A stretch of DNA of 6,306 nt, from contig JADGNT010000314.1 in the NCBI GenBank assembly GCA_017883345.1, positions 1 to 6,306 on the forward strand. Reading direction: 5' to 3'. Positions within the stretch are counted from its first letter, which is position 1; each line of letters starts with the position of its first letter. Below, in pieces: positions 1 to 5,848 of this stretch. Source of the stretch: Candidatus Solibacter sp. (GTDB lineage: Bacteria > Acidobacteriota > Terriglobia > Bryobacterales > Bryobacteraceae). Made by a program: the position numbers and the translations under genes. Below the pieces are notes generated by a model. That model had not been told where the DNA came from. It saw only the letters and a list, made by a program, of their open reading frames with translations, and ran no database searches.

Positions 1-858
1 CCGGTGGAGTACCTGATGGCGCCGGACGAGGGCCACGGGTTTGCGCGGCCGGTGAACAACATGGCGATGTTCATGGCGGCGGAGCGATTCCTGGCGAAGC
101 ATCTGGACGGCCGCTACCAGGCAGGCGGGACGCCGGAGGTGGTGAAGCGTCTGGCGGAGATTACGGTAGATCCCAAGACGGTGGCGCTTTCGAAGAAGGT
201 GGAGGCGGCGGCGGTGGGAGTGCCGAAGCCGGCGGTGGATCTGAAGCCGGGGACGTCCAAGTACCAGGCGAAGATCACGGTGGGCGGGCAGGAGCTTGCA
301 ATGGGCATTTCGGTGGCGGTGAAGGAGGAAGGCGGCCGCTGGAGCGTGGCGCAGGCGATGGAGACGCCGCAGGGCGCGATGACTCAGACGGTGTGGCTGG
401 AGAAAGGCACGCTGATTGTGCGCAAGATGAGCGTGAATCAGGGGCCGGTGGCGATCGATGTGGATTTCGCCGGCGGCAAAGCGTCGGGGAAGATGACTAT
501 GGCGGGGCAGGATCGGCCGGTGGCGGCGGAACTGGGTGGCGAGTTGTTCGCGGATTCGGTCAGCCTGGGGGGCGTGATCGGGTGCCTGCCCCTGGCGGAG
601 GGGTACAGCGCCACTTACCGAAACTTCTCTCTCCAGACGCAGAAGGTGAGGCTGATGGAGGCGAAGGTCGCCGGGGTGGAGACGGTGACGGTGCCGGCCG
701 GGAAATTCGAGACGTGGAAGGTGGAAATCACCTCGGCGGACGGGGGCAGCGACCATACGACGCTATGGGTGGCGAAGGAGTCGCGGGCGACGGTCAAGAT
801 GTCGACGGTGATGGCGGCGGCGGGCGGAGCGCTGATGACGGCGGAGTTGATGCCGTAG
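1..858 (+). CDS. S9-family (prolyl oligopeptidase-like) peptidase, C-terminal part, with an extra C-terminal domain
   Basis: The frame is open from base 1, so the gene begins before the window. Only the last 285 residues are present. Residues 1-38 look like the end of an alpha/beta-hydrolase peptidase domain: the DEGHGF motif at residues 9-14 fits the catalytic-histidine loop of S9 peptidases (His12), followed by the usual terminal helix (MFMAAERFLAKHL). The catalytic Ser and Asp would lie upstream, unseen. From about residue 70 to the end is a second, beta-rich region with alternating short strands and a VPAGKFETWKVEI segment. That part resembles the DUF3108-like lipid-/ligand-binding folds attached to some acidobacterial secreted peptidases; this assignment is from memory and weak. 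The protein would hydrolyse peptides, probably outside the cytoplasm, but the N-terminal signal is not visible. Codons are strongly G-ending. The hairpin at 890-914 may end the transcript. Confidence 0.75.
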   Translation, partial: PVEYLMAPDEGHGFARPVNNMAMFMAAERFLAKHLDGRYQAGGTPEVVKRLAEITVDPKTVALSKKVEAAAVGVPKPAVDLKPGTSKYQAKITVGGQELAMGISVAVKEEGGRWSVAQAMETPQGAMTQTVWLEKGTLIVRKMSVNQGPVAIDVDFAGGKASGKMTMAGQDRPVAAELGGELFADSVSLGGVIGCLPLAEGYSATYRNFSLQTQKVRLMEAKVAGVETVTVPAGKFETWKVEITSADGGSDHTTLWVAKESRATVKMSTVMAAAGGALMTAELMP

Positions 859-889
859 GGGAGCGGCAACGGGCCTGATATAACCCAAA

Positions 890-914
890 GCGCGGCGGTT
901 GGCAGCCGCCGCGC
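890..914 (+). terminator. Strong GC hairpin after the peptidase gene, possible terminator without a U-tract
   Basis: An 11-bp stem (ten Watson-Crick pairs plus one G-T) with a 3-nt GGC loop starts 32 bases after the peptidase stop codon. The outer nine pairs are GCGCGGCGG against CCGCCGCGC. No run of T follows, so it is not a classical intrinsic terminator. It could stop the transcript with Rho, protect the 3' end, or be a dispersed palindrome. Confidence 0.4.
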
Positions 915-976
915 GGGATGACGGCATTCCCAATTTCATGGAGCGGCGTTTACCAGTAGTAATGGGCCGTTGTCAG

Positions 977-997
977 TCGGCGGGGATGCGCCGCCAA
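977..997 (-). repeat. Small REP-like palindrome
   Basis: On the minus strand this reads TTGGCGG, a CGCATCC loop, then CCGCCGA: a 7-bp stem with one G-T pair. It shares its TTGGCGGCnCAT left half with the palindrome at 5330-5349, which is why I list it. It lies in the gap upstream of the ParA-like gene. Whether it is a repeat family or just two similar GC hairpins cannot be decided from two copies. Confidence 0.25.
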
Positions 998-1078
998 ATG
1001 CGGCAGTGGTGCTTTAGCGTGCACGCCATGACCCCTCTACCCGAAATGTCTCTTGCCCCGTTTGGGCCGGGGATAAGA

Positions 1079-1086
1079 GATAATTG
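1079..1086 (+). promoter_or_regulatory. Putative -10 element (GATAATTG) of the ParA-like gene
   Basis: GATAAT at 1079-1084 matches TATAAT at five of six positions and lies 26 bases before the ATG. The best upstream hexamer, TTGCCC at 1053-1058, is 20 bases away, which is too long for an ideal -35, so the assignment rests on the -10. The octamer GATAATTG recurs at exactly the same distance from the lepA start. A small CCCCG/CGGGG hairpin (1056-1072) overlaps the region just upstream. Confidence 0.4.
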
Positions 1087-1110
1087 TGATTTCCCAGGAT
1101 AGTACTTTCT

Positions 1111-1758
1111 ATGGCGATCATCGCGGTTGGGGGACGCAAAGGCGGCGTTGGGAAGTCGACCATCGTGGGGAACCTGGCAGCCGAATTCGCCGCCATGGGC
1201 CGGAGTGTCATTGTGCTGGATGCCGACCCGCAGCACAGCCTCGCGGCGTGGGCGGCCCAAGGCGATGGAATGCTCTCGCGTTGTGTCGAGAAAGTGAAAG
1301 GCGCCAACGCGGAGGCGCTGCGGGCCAAGGCGCGCTCGGCGGAAAAGGCCGCCGACGTCGTCCTGATCGACACGCCGCCGGGGATGCCTGAAACCGCCTA
1401 TCAGGCCGCGCTGGTTGCCGACCTTTTTCTTCTGCCGTGCGGCCCTTCTCCATTGGATCTGTTCTCCCTGAAGGAGGCTCTGTCCCTGGCTCTCAAGGCG
1501 CGCGCCGAAAGGCGCTCCAAGAGACCGCGCATCCGGTTCGTCCCTTCCAAGGTGCTGATGAACACGAACCTGGGGCGTGGTCTTTCCTCGTCGTTGGAGG
1601 AGATGGGGAAGAAGGTGCTGCCCCCGATCGGCCAGCGAATCGTGGTGGCCGAGGCGGTGTTGAGCGGCCTTACGGTCTGCGAGTACGCGCCCAATTCAGT
1701 TTCTCGCATGGAGTTCAAAAATCTCGCCAAAGCGGTGCATGAGATTATCAAGCGGTAG
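1111..1758 (+). CDS. ParA/MinD-family ATPase, orphan
   Basis: A 215-residue P-loop ATPase of the ParA/MinD (SIMIBI) class. Visible motifs are the deviant Walker A KGGVGKST at residues 10-17 with signature Lys10, the Walker A' segment LDADPQHS at 36-43, and Walker B VVLIDTPPG at 83-91 with Asp87. A PSPLDL segment near residues 112-117 is typical of plasmid- and island-type ParA proteins. Such proteins dimerise on ATP, bind DNA or membrane, and position plasmids, chromosomes or protein complexes. There is no N-terminal HTH domain and no ParB gene beside it, so the cargo is unknown. The ATG has a modest AGGA (1096-1099), 11 bases upstream. An in-frame start further upstream is unlikely because the Walker A motif already sits at the family's usual distance from this Met. 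The gene faces lepA convergently, 57 bp apart. It could be the remnant of an integrated element or a chromosomal positioning ATPase. Confidence 0.88.
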   Translation: MAIIAVGGRKGGVGKSTIVGNLAAEFAAMGRSVIVLDADPQHSLAAWAAQGDGMLSRCVEKVKGANAEALRAKARSAEKAADVVLIDTPPGMPETAYQAALVADLFLLPCGPSPLDLFSLKEALSLALKARAERRSKRPRIRFVPSKVLMNTNLGRGLSSSLEEMGKKVLPPIGQRIVVAEAVLSGLTVCEYAPNSVSRMEFKNLAKAVHEIIKR

Positions 1759-1789
1759 CCGGAAGGCACGAGTGAGCCGGATTCCTGTT

Positions 1790-1811
1790 GCGAAAGCCCC
1801 TTAGGGTTCGC
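1790..1811. terminator. Weak imperfect hairpin between convergent genes, possible shared terminator
   Basis: GCGAA pairs with TTCGC, then after a 3-nt bulge CCC pairs with GGG around a TTA loop. It lies in the 57-bp gap between the stops of the ParA-like gene and lepA, where a bidirectional terminator would be expected. The stem is broken and no U-tract follows on either strand, so this is a position-based guess. Confidence 0.2.
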
Positions 1812-1815
1812 GCGG

Positions 1816-3630
1816 CTAATCGTCTTCCGACGACTGCCCGACCTTGAGCACGCTGAGGAAGGCTTCCTGGGGAATCTCCACGCGGCCAACGCGCTTCATG
1901 CGCTTCTTGCCTTCCTTCTGTTTTTCGAGGAGTTTGCGTTTGCGGCTGATGTCGCCGCCGTAGCACTTGGCGATGACGTTCTTGCGCAGCGGCGAAATGG
2001 TTTCGCGCGCCACGATTTTGTTGCCGATGGCGGCTTGCAGCGCTACCTCGAACATCTGTCTGGGAATCAACTTGCGCAGGCGTGAGATGAGATCCTTGCC
2101 GCGCTCGAAGGCGAATTCCTTGTGCACGATGATGCAGAGCGCATCCACCGGCTCGCCAGCCACCAGGACATCCAGCTTGACCATGGGAGAGACGCGGTAG
2201 CCGGAGAGGTGGTAGTCCAGGGAAGCGTAGCCGCGGGAGACGGATTTCAGGCGGTCGTAGAAATCGAGCACGATTTCGTTGAGCGGCAGTTCATAGACCA
2301 GCATGACGCGGCCGCCGCCAAGGTGCTCGAACTTCTTCTGGGTGCCGCGTTTTTCTTCCAGCAGTTTGAGAATGCCGCCGATGTACTCCTCCTGGGTGAG
2401 CACGCTGGCATCGATGATGGGCTCTTCGATCTGTTTGATGGCGCTGGGGTCGGGGAACTTGGTGGGGTTATCGACCTCGATCACCTCGCCGGAGTTGGCG
2501 GTGATGCGGTAGCGGACGCCGGGCGCGGTAGTGATCAGGTCGATATTGAACTCGCGCTCCAGGCGCTCCTGGACGATCTCCAGGTGGAGCAGGCCGAGGA
2601 ATCCGCAGCGGAAGCCGAAGCCGAGGGCCACGGAGTTTTCCGGTTCGAAATTGAAGGCGCTATCGTTGAGGCGGAGCTTTTCGAGGGCGTCGCGCAAGAG
2701 GCCGTGTTCGTGGGATTCGACGGGGTAGAGGCCGGCGAACACCATGGGCTTAATTACCTCGAAGCCGGGCAGGGGTTCGGCGGCGGGGTGTTCGTGATCG
2801 GTGATGGTGTCGCCGATCTTGGCGTCGCTGACGGTCTTGATGTTGGCGAAGAGGTAGCCGACCTCGCCGGCCTGCAGTTCGTCGCAGGGAGTGGCCTTGG
2901 GGGCCTGGTAGCCGAGCCCTTCCACATCGAAGACCTGGCCGTTGGCCATCAGGCGGATTTTCTGGCCGAGGCGGATGCGGCCGTCGAGGATGCGCATCAG
3001 GATGATGACGCCGCGGTAGCTATCGAACCAGGAGTCGAAGATGAGGGCGCGCAGCGGCAGGTCGGGCGACCCCTTGGGATGCGGCACCAGATGGACGACC
3101 GCTTCCAGGATCTCGTGGATGCCGATGCCCTGCTTGGCGCTGCACAGCACGGCGCCAGAGGCGTCGAGGCCGATGATAGTTTCGATCTGTTCGCGGATGC
3201 GTTCGGGCTCGGCGGCGGGAAGATCGATCTTGTTGATGACGGGGATGATTTCCAGGTTGTGGTGGAGCGCGAGGTAGGTGTTGGCGAGGGTTTGGGCTTC
3301 GACGCCCTGGGAGGCGTCCACCACCAGCAGGGCGCCTTCGCAGGCTTGCAGGCTGCGCGAGACTTCGTAGGAGAAATCGACGTGGCCGGGGGTATCGATG
3401 AGGTTGAGCTGGTAGAGAACGCCGTCGTCGGCGCGGTAGTTGAGGCGGACGGCGTGGGCTTTGATGGTGATCCCGCGCTCGCGTTCGAGGTCCATGGAAT
3501 CGAGGACCTGCTCCATCATTTCGCGCTGCGAGAGGGCGCCGGTGACTTCGAGCAAGCGGTCGGCGAGGGTGCTCTTGCCGTGGTCGATGTGCGCAATGAT
3601 AGAGAAATTCCGAATGAATTCGCGATCCAT
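1816..3630 (-). CDS. lepA: Elongation factor 4 (LepA), ribosome back-translocating GTPase
   Basis: This is a 604-residue translational GTPase, close to the usual ~600 residues of LepA. It binds the ribosome and acts on stalled or mistranslocated complexes, and has been linked to 30S biogenesis; it is cytoplasmic or membrane-associated. The G domain is complete: G1 AHIDHGKS (13-20), G2 RERGITIK (50-57), G3 DTPGHVDF (79-86), G4 NKID (133-136), G5 SAK (164-166). EF-G-like domains follow ([23 protein letters not shown]), and then the LepA-specific C-terminal region with the [23 protein letters not shown] signature; the tail ends SSEDD. I chose the ATG at 3630 because it gives the family N-terminus (short lead, then [15 protein letters not shown]). 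A TTG nine codons upstream (3657) lies inside a -10-like element and is rejected. There is no clear Shine-Dalgarno before the ATG. The gene is alone, convergent with the ParA-like gene. Confidence 0.97.
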   Translation of the reverse strand: MDREFIRNFSIIAHIDHGKSTLADRLLEVTGALSQREMMEQVLDSMDLERERGITIKAHAVRLNYRADDGVLYQLNLIDTPGHVDFSYEVSRSLQACEGALLVVDASQGVEAQTLANTYLALHHNLEIIPVINKIDLPAAEPERIREQIETIIGLDASGAVLCSAKQGIGIHEILEAVVHLVPHPKGSPDLPLRALIFDSWFDSYRGVIILMRILDGRIRLGQKIRLMANGQVFDVEGLGYQAPKATPCDELQAGEVGYLFANIKTVSDAKIGDTITDHEHPAAEPLPGFEVIKPMVFAGLYPVESHEHGLLRDALEKLRLNDSAFNFEPENSVALGFGFRCGFLGLLHLEIVQERLEREFNIDLITTAPGVRYRITANSGEVIEVDNPTKFPDPSAIKQIEEPIIDASVLTQEEYIGGILKLLEEKRGTQKKFEHLGGGRVMLVYELPLNEIVLDFYDRLKSVSRGYASLDYHLSGYRVSPMVKLDVLVAGEPVDALCIIVHKEFAFERGKDLISRLRKLIPRQMFEVALQAAIGNKIVARETISPLRKNVIAKCYGGDISRKRKLLEKQKEGKKRMKRVGRVEIPQEAFLSVLKVGQSSEDD

Positions 3631-3654
3631 GTAGTAGGGGGCTGGCCTGAATTT

Positions 3655-3662
3655 CAATTATC
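3655..3662 (-). promoter_or_regulatory. Putative extended -10 promoter of lepA (TGG-GATAATTG)
   Basis: On the minus strand GATAAT (3662-3657) is preceded by TGG, giving an extended -10 (TGn plus hexamer). No good -35 is seen at the proper distance, which an extended -10 tolerates. The predicted transcript would start near 3650 and have a leader of about 20 bases to the ATG at 3630. The octamer GATAATTG is identical to the one before the ParA-like gene, with the same 26-base distance to the start codon. Confidence 0.45.
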
Positions 3663-3702
3663 CCACAAGGGCGCGCCGCTACACGGGACGGCAGCGAGCT
3701 CG

Positions 3703-3730
3703 CGGATTTACAGCCCGGATTTACAGCCCG
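3703..3730. repeat. 13-bp tandem duplication overlapping the Uma2 gene stop codon
   Basis: The unit CGGATTTACAGCC occurs at 3703-3715 and again directly at 3716-3728, with two further matching bases. The copy at 3716-3728 contains the stop codon (TAA on the minus strand, 3721-3723) of the Uma2-family gene; the other copy lies in the gap before lepA. It looks like a simple slippage duplication. Confidence 0.85.
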
Positions 3731-4260
3731 CGAAACAGGTCATTCACGGCGATAGCAAACCCAGGCAGCACTTCCGATGACAGCGTATCGCCCGCACGCA
3801 GAATGCGATCGCGATCCGGCCCGTAGATGGCGATTTCGGCGTTCTCCGCGGAGATCAACCACACTTCCGTAGTGCCCGCGCGGCGGTAGCGCTCCTTCTT
3901 GCGGAGCAATGAATCGTAAGTATCGGAGGCGGAGGCAACCTCGATGGCGAGATCGGGAACGAAGCGCTGTACGCGCTTGTCGAGATCGAGCAGTACTTGC
4001 TTCTCTGGCCCGAAGAAGCTGACATCCGGGCCGTGCGCATTGCCCAGAAAATCATACTCCTGCTCGGAGATGACCTCCCCGGCGGCTTGGGCCTCGGCCC
4101 ATGCCATCAAACGCGACAGCAATCGGTCACGTATTTTATTGTGGCGCGGCGTATTCCCGGACACGTCAATTAGTTCTCCGTCCACCAGTTCGCGCTGCTG
4201 GACAGCATCGGCGGGCAGACGCTCGAAATCGTCGATCGTCAGGCTGGTTGTAGCGGCCAC
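3721..4260 (-). CDS. Uma2-family (DUF820, PD-(D/E)XK nuclease-like) protein
   Basis: A 179-residue protein with the Uma2 layout: N-terminal TSLTIDDFERLP, then RELVDGEL (23-30), a conserved helix with RHNKIRDRLLSRL, GPDVSFF with Asp79, PDLAIEVASASD with Glu107, and KKERYRRAGTTEVWLIS, where Lys121 lies 14 residues after Glu107 as expected for the nuclease-like core. The family has a restriction-endonuclease fold and is abundant in cyanobacteria, acidobacteria and other large genomes; its biological role is not established, so nuclease activity is a family prediction. I chose the GTG at 4260: it is preceded by AGGAG (complement of 4268-4272) at 7 bases and gives a normal-length N-terminus. A TTG at 4278 would add six residues but falls within a TATAAT element. 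Divergent from the deacetylase gene. The usual SPS after the catalytic Glu reads SAS here. Confidence 0.88.
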   Translation of the reverse strand: MAATTSLTIDDFERLPADAVQQRELVDGELIDVSGNTPRHNKIRDRLLSRLMAWAEAQAAGEVISEQEYDFLGNAHGPDVSFFGPEKQVLLDLDKRVQRFVPDLAIEVASASDTYDSLLRKKERYRRAGTTEVWLISAENAEIAIYGPDRDRILRAGDTLSSEVLPGFAIAVNDLFRGL

Positions 4261-4267
4261 GTGGAAA

Positions 4268-4283
4268 CTCCTGTCCAATTATA
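4268..4283 (-). promoter_or_regulatory. TATAATTG -10-like element and AGGAG ribosome binding site of the Uma2 gene
   Basis: On the minus strand a perfect TATAAT lies at 4283-4278, and AGGAG lies at 4272-4268, seven bases before the GTG start. The AGGAG decides the GTG start over the upstream TTG. If the -10 is real, transcription would begin at about 4271, at the edge of the AGGAG, which is awkward; the true promoter may be elsewhere. No convincing -35 is seen. Confidence 0.5.
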
Positions 4284-4285
4284 GC

Positions 4286-4327
4286 TTCACGACGTGCGGC
4301 GCACGCGCATAATGTAAAAGCAGGAGG
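4286..4327 (+). promoter_or_regulatory. Putative promoter and Shine-Dalgarno of the PIG-L deacetylase gene
   Basis: TTCACG (4286-4291) and CATAAT (4308-4313) are separated by 16 bases and fit a sigma-70-type promoter moderately (four and five of six positions). A start near 4320 would leave a leader of about 20 bases containing AGGAGG at 4322-4327. That site is 12 bases from the ATG, somewhat long. The 79-bp gap is shared with the divergent Uma2 gene. Confidence 0.45.
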
Positions 4328-4339
4328 ATTCGCTGGATC

Positions 4340-5200
4340 ATGAGAGGACTGATATTGCTACTGGTGGGTGTGACTGCCCTGCTGGCGCAGGGCGAGAAGA
4401 TTCGTGTGATCGCTTTCGGTGCGCATCCCGACGATTGCGACATCCGGGCGTCGGGCACTGCCGCGCTCTTCGCCGCCGGCGGCCACGCGGTGAAGTTCGT
4501 GTCCGTCACCAACGGCGACGTGGGGCATCAGACCCTGCACGGCGCCGCTCTGGCCCAACGGAGGCTTGCCGAGGCCAAGGAATCGGCGCGGCGTCTCGGC
4601 ATCGAATATGAAGTCCTCGACAATCACGACGGGGAGTTACTTCCCACGCTCGAGGTGCGCAAGCAGGTGATCCGGCAGATCCGCCAGTGGAATGCGGACG
4701 TTGTGCTGGCGCCGCGTCCCAACGACTATCACCCGGACCACCGCTACACGGGCGTTTTAGTGCAGGATGCGGCTTACATGGTAGTGGTTCCTCACATGGT
4801 GCCGGAAGTGCCGGCGCTGCGCAAGAACCCCGTCTTTCTCTACTATGAAGACGGCTTCCAGCGTCCCAATCCGTTTCGGCCGGATATCGCCGTGGCCATC
4901 GATGACGCGATCGACAAGAAGATCGGCGCGCTCGATTCCCACGTATCGCAGTTTTACGAATGGCTGCCGTGGGTGGCGGGCACGTTGGCGGAAGTCCCGA
5001 AGGATCCGGCGGAGCGCAAAGCGTGGCTGAAGCGCTCCCGGACCCGCGACGCCTCTCCAGCCGTCCGGGCGTCGCTGGTGAAGTGGTATGGCGCCGAAAA
5101 GGGCAATGCCGCCAGGTATTACGAAGCTTTCGAAATCTGTGAATACGGTACGCAGCCCAACGAAGCGCGGATCCGCCAGTTGTTCCCCATGCTGCGCTGA
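4340..5200 (+). CDS. PIG-L family (LmbE-like) deacetylase, probably exported
   Basis: A 286-residue PIG-L/LmbE-family zinc hydrolase. The family removes acetyl groups from N-acetylglucosamine-type substrates in glycolipids, thiols such as mycothiol/bacillithiol precursors, or polysaccharides. The zinc-binding AHPDD motif is at residues 28-32 (His29, Asp31, Asp32), and the second motif HPDH at 131-134 supplies His134. The start of the protein is a short hydrophobic stretch (LILLLVGVTALLA, 4-16) after a single Arg, a plausible signal peptide with cleavage near Ala16-Gln17, though the n-region is weak. The sections after HPDH (YTGVLVQDAAYMVVVP; DSHVSQFYEWLPWV) resemble a subgroup common in acidobacteria, from memory. 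An export signal argues against a role in cytoplasmic thiol synthesis and favours an envelope or extracellular glycan substrate; this is inference. ATG 4340 is preceded by AGGAGG. No gene follows in the same operon. Confidence 0.9.
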   Translation: MRGLILLLVGVTALLAQGEKIRVIAFGAHPDDCDIRASGTAALFAAGGHAVKFVSVTNGDVGHQTLHGAALAQRRLAEAKESARRLGIEYEVLDNHDGELLPTLEVRKQVIRQIRQWNADVVLAPRPNDYHPDHRYTGVLVQDAAYMVVVPHMVPEVPALRKNPVFLYYEDGFQRPNPFRPDIAVAIDDAIDKKIGALDSHVSQFYEWLPWVAGTLAEVPKDPAERKAWLKRSRTRDASPAVRASLVKWYGAEKGNAARYYEAFEICEYGTQPNEARIRQLFPMLR

Positions 5201-5207
5201 TCCGGCG

Positions 5208-5300
5208 AAGCTGAGAGCATTTGCTCCCGCTAGCACCTCAAGGTAAGGGCGCTCGGATGACACGATCATCACCATGACGGGGGATTAAGGCGCTCAGCTT
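5208..5300. repeat. Spaced imperfect inverted repeat (11-bp arms, 10/11 match)
   Basis: AAGCTGAGAGC (5208-5218) matches the reverse complement of GCGCTCAGCTT (5290-5300) at ten of eleven positions, including eight outer pairs in a row. The arms enclose 71 bp with no ORF. The right arm ends four bases before the terminal repeat of the unit at 5305-5670. It starts just eight bases after the deacetylase stop. It could be a second small element, a long hairpin at the end of the deacetylase transcript, or chance. Confidence 0.35.
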
Positions 5301-5329
5301 ATGTCCTTGAGAGTACTGATATGTGAGGG

Positions 5330-5349
5330 TTGGCGGCTCATGCCGCCAA
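5330..5349. repeat. Perfect 8-bp-stem palindrome near the left end of the 366-bp unit
   Basis: TTGGCGGC, a TCAT loop, then GCCGCCAA. It sits 13 bases inside the left terminal repeat. It shares TTGGCGGCnCAT with the palindrome at 977-997 (other strand). It lacks a T-run, so I do not call it a terminator. A subterminal hairpin could be a transposase recognition site or reduce read-through transcription into the element. Confidence 0.5.
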
Positions 5350-5389
5350 GCTGGTTCCTTCGGTTCTGGAAAGGTCAAGCCGGTCGCGG

Positions 5390-5647
5390 ATGAGTTTCAT
5401 GCGCCCGGGCTCGCTGACCCGCCAGTACAAGGATCCCCAACACCAAGCCGGGGCCTACTGGCAGGTCAGCTATACACGCCGGATGAAGAGCCGCACGGAG
5501 TACGTCCGCCGGGACTGGGTGAAGGAGATTCGCCGCCAGACCGTGACCCACAAGCGGTTCAAACGCCTGGTTGACCAGTGGATCGACCTGGGTATCGAGC
5601 ACTCACGGCTGACCATGCAGATTGCGGAACCGAGGGCAAGCCGATAG
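5390..5647 (+). CDS. Small basic protein resembling DUF6788-type transposon-associated ORFs
   Basis: An 85-residue ORF, rich in Arg and Lys. The layout MRPGSLTRQYKDPQHQAGAYWQVSYTR, then an RTEYVRRDWVKEIRRQ segment and the helix KRFKRLVDQWIDLGIEHSRLTMQ resembles the DUF6788 family, small proteins often found beside transposase genes. The resemblance is from memory. The family's usual Cys pair (CGKPNCRC-like) is absent; DPQHQ stands there. The start is uncertain: ATG 5390 and ATG 5399 are both possible, and neither has a good Shine-Dalgarno; AAGG at 5371-5374 is too far. It lies inside the terminal-repeat unit 5305-5670 and no transposase follows. The regular amphipathic pattern argues for a real or recently real protein. 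DNA binding is plausible from the charge but unproven. Confidence 0.5.
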   Translation: MSFMRPGSLTRQYKDPQHQAGAYWQVSYTRRMKSRTEYVRRDWVKEIRRQTVTHKRFKRLVDQWIDLGIEHSRLTMQIAEPRASR

Positions 5648-5800
5648 GCTGGAATTCGGTACTCTCAAGGCTCTTACGGAAATGAGAGAATCCGGACTCT
5701 GCCCGCCGGCACCCTGCGGGCTGGGCGCCGCTCGTCACGCTCTCTTGGGTACCTTCGCCCGCTTCGAGGATTTCGCCGCCTTCCTGGATGGATCTTCATC

Positions 5801-5830
5801 TGAACATACACCAAAGCTGCCCATTATAAA
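5801..5830 (+). promoter_or_regulatory. Putative promoter of the small-protein/symporter operon
   Basis: TATAAA (5825-5830) with TGAACA (5801-5806) 18 bases upstream gives a modest sigma-70-like fit. The start would fall near 5837, only about 12 bases before the ATG at 5849, and no Shine-Dalgarno is visible there, so the first gene may be translated from a very short leader. The A/T-rich stretch 5821-5841 stands out in GC-rich surroundings. The rest of 5671-5848 has only a GCCCGC/GCGGGC hairpin (5701-5721) and no gene that I can support. Confidence 0.4.
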
Positions 5831-5848
5831 CAATGATAAACTCCCTTC

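Larger units (their letters stand above)
5305..5670. mobile_element. 366-bp unit bounded by terminal inverted repeats: MITE-like or decayed insertion sequence
   Basis: CCTTGAGAGTAC at 5305-5316 is a perfect 12-bp inverted match to GTACTCTCAAGG at 5659-5670. Counting inward the match is 14 of 15. The unit carries a single small ORF (5390-5647) and a palindrome at 5330-5349, and lies in the widest gap between conserved genes in the window. There is no transposase, so it would have to be mobilised in trans or be a remnant. CTTA occurs just outside each end (5298-5301 and 5673-5676) but at unequal distance, so a target-site duplication is not established. The family is not recognised. Confidence 0.5.

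Noticed and set aside
393..878. A 161-codon open frame overlapping the peptidase C-terminus
   Set aside because: Product is almost only Gly, Arg, Asp and Ala, typical of an out-of-frame reading of GC-rich coding DNA.
1056..1072. CCCCG/CGGGG hairpin just upstream of the ParA-like gene, considered as an operator or attenuator
   Set aside because: A five-pair stem with a seven-base loop is common by chance in DNA this rich in G and C, and nothing else supports regulation there.
2122..3780. A 552-codon plus-strand open frame opposite lepA
   Set aside because: It is the mirror of a clearly real lepA gene. Its product is a low-complexity run of Gly, Ala, Val, Asp and Glu caused by GC-biased third positions, with no recognisable domain.
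4757..5275. A 172-codon minus-strand frame opposite the deacetylase gene
   Set aside because: It is antisense to conserved PIG-L coding sequence and its translation shows no family resemblance.
5662..5688. CTCTCA/TGAGAG inverted pair at the right edge of the 366-bp unit, considered as a terminator or second element end
   Set aside because: Only six pairs with a 15-base loop. It is better explained as partial overlap with the right terminal repeat.
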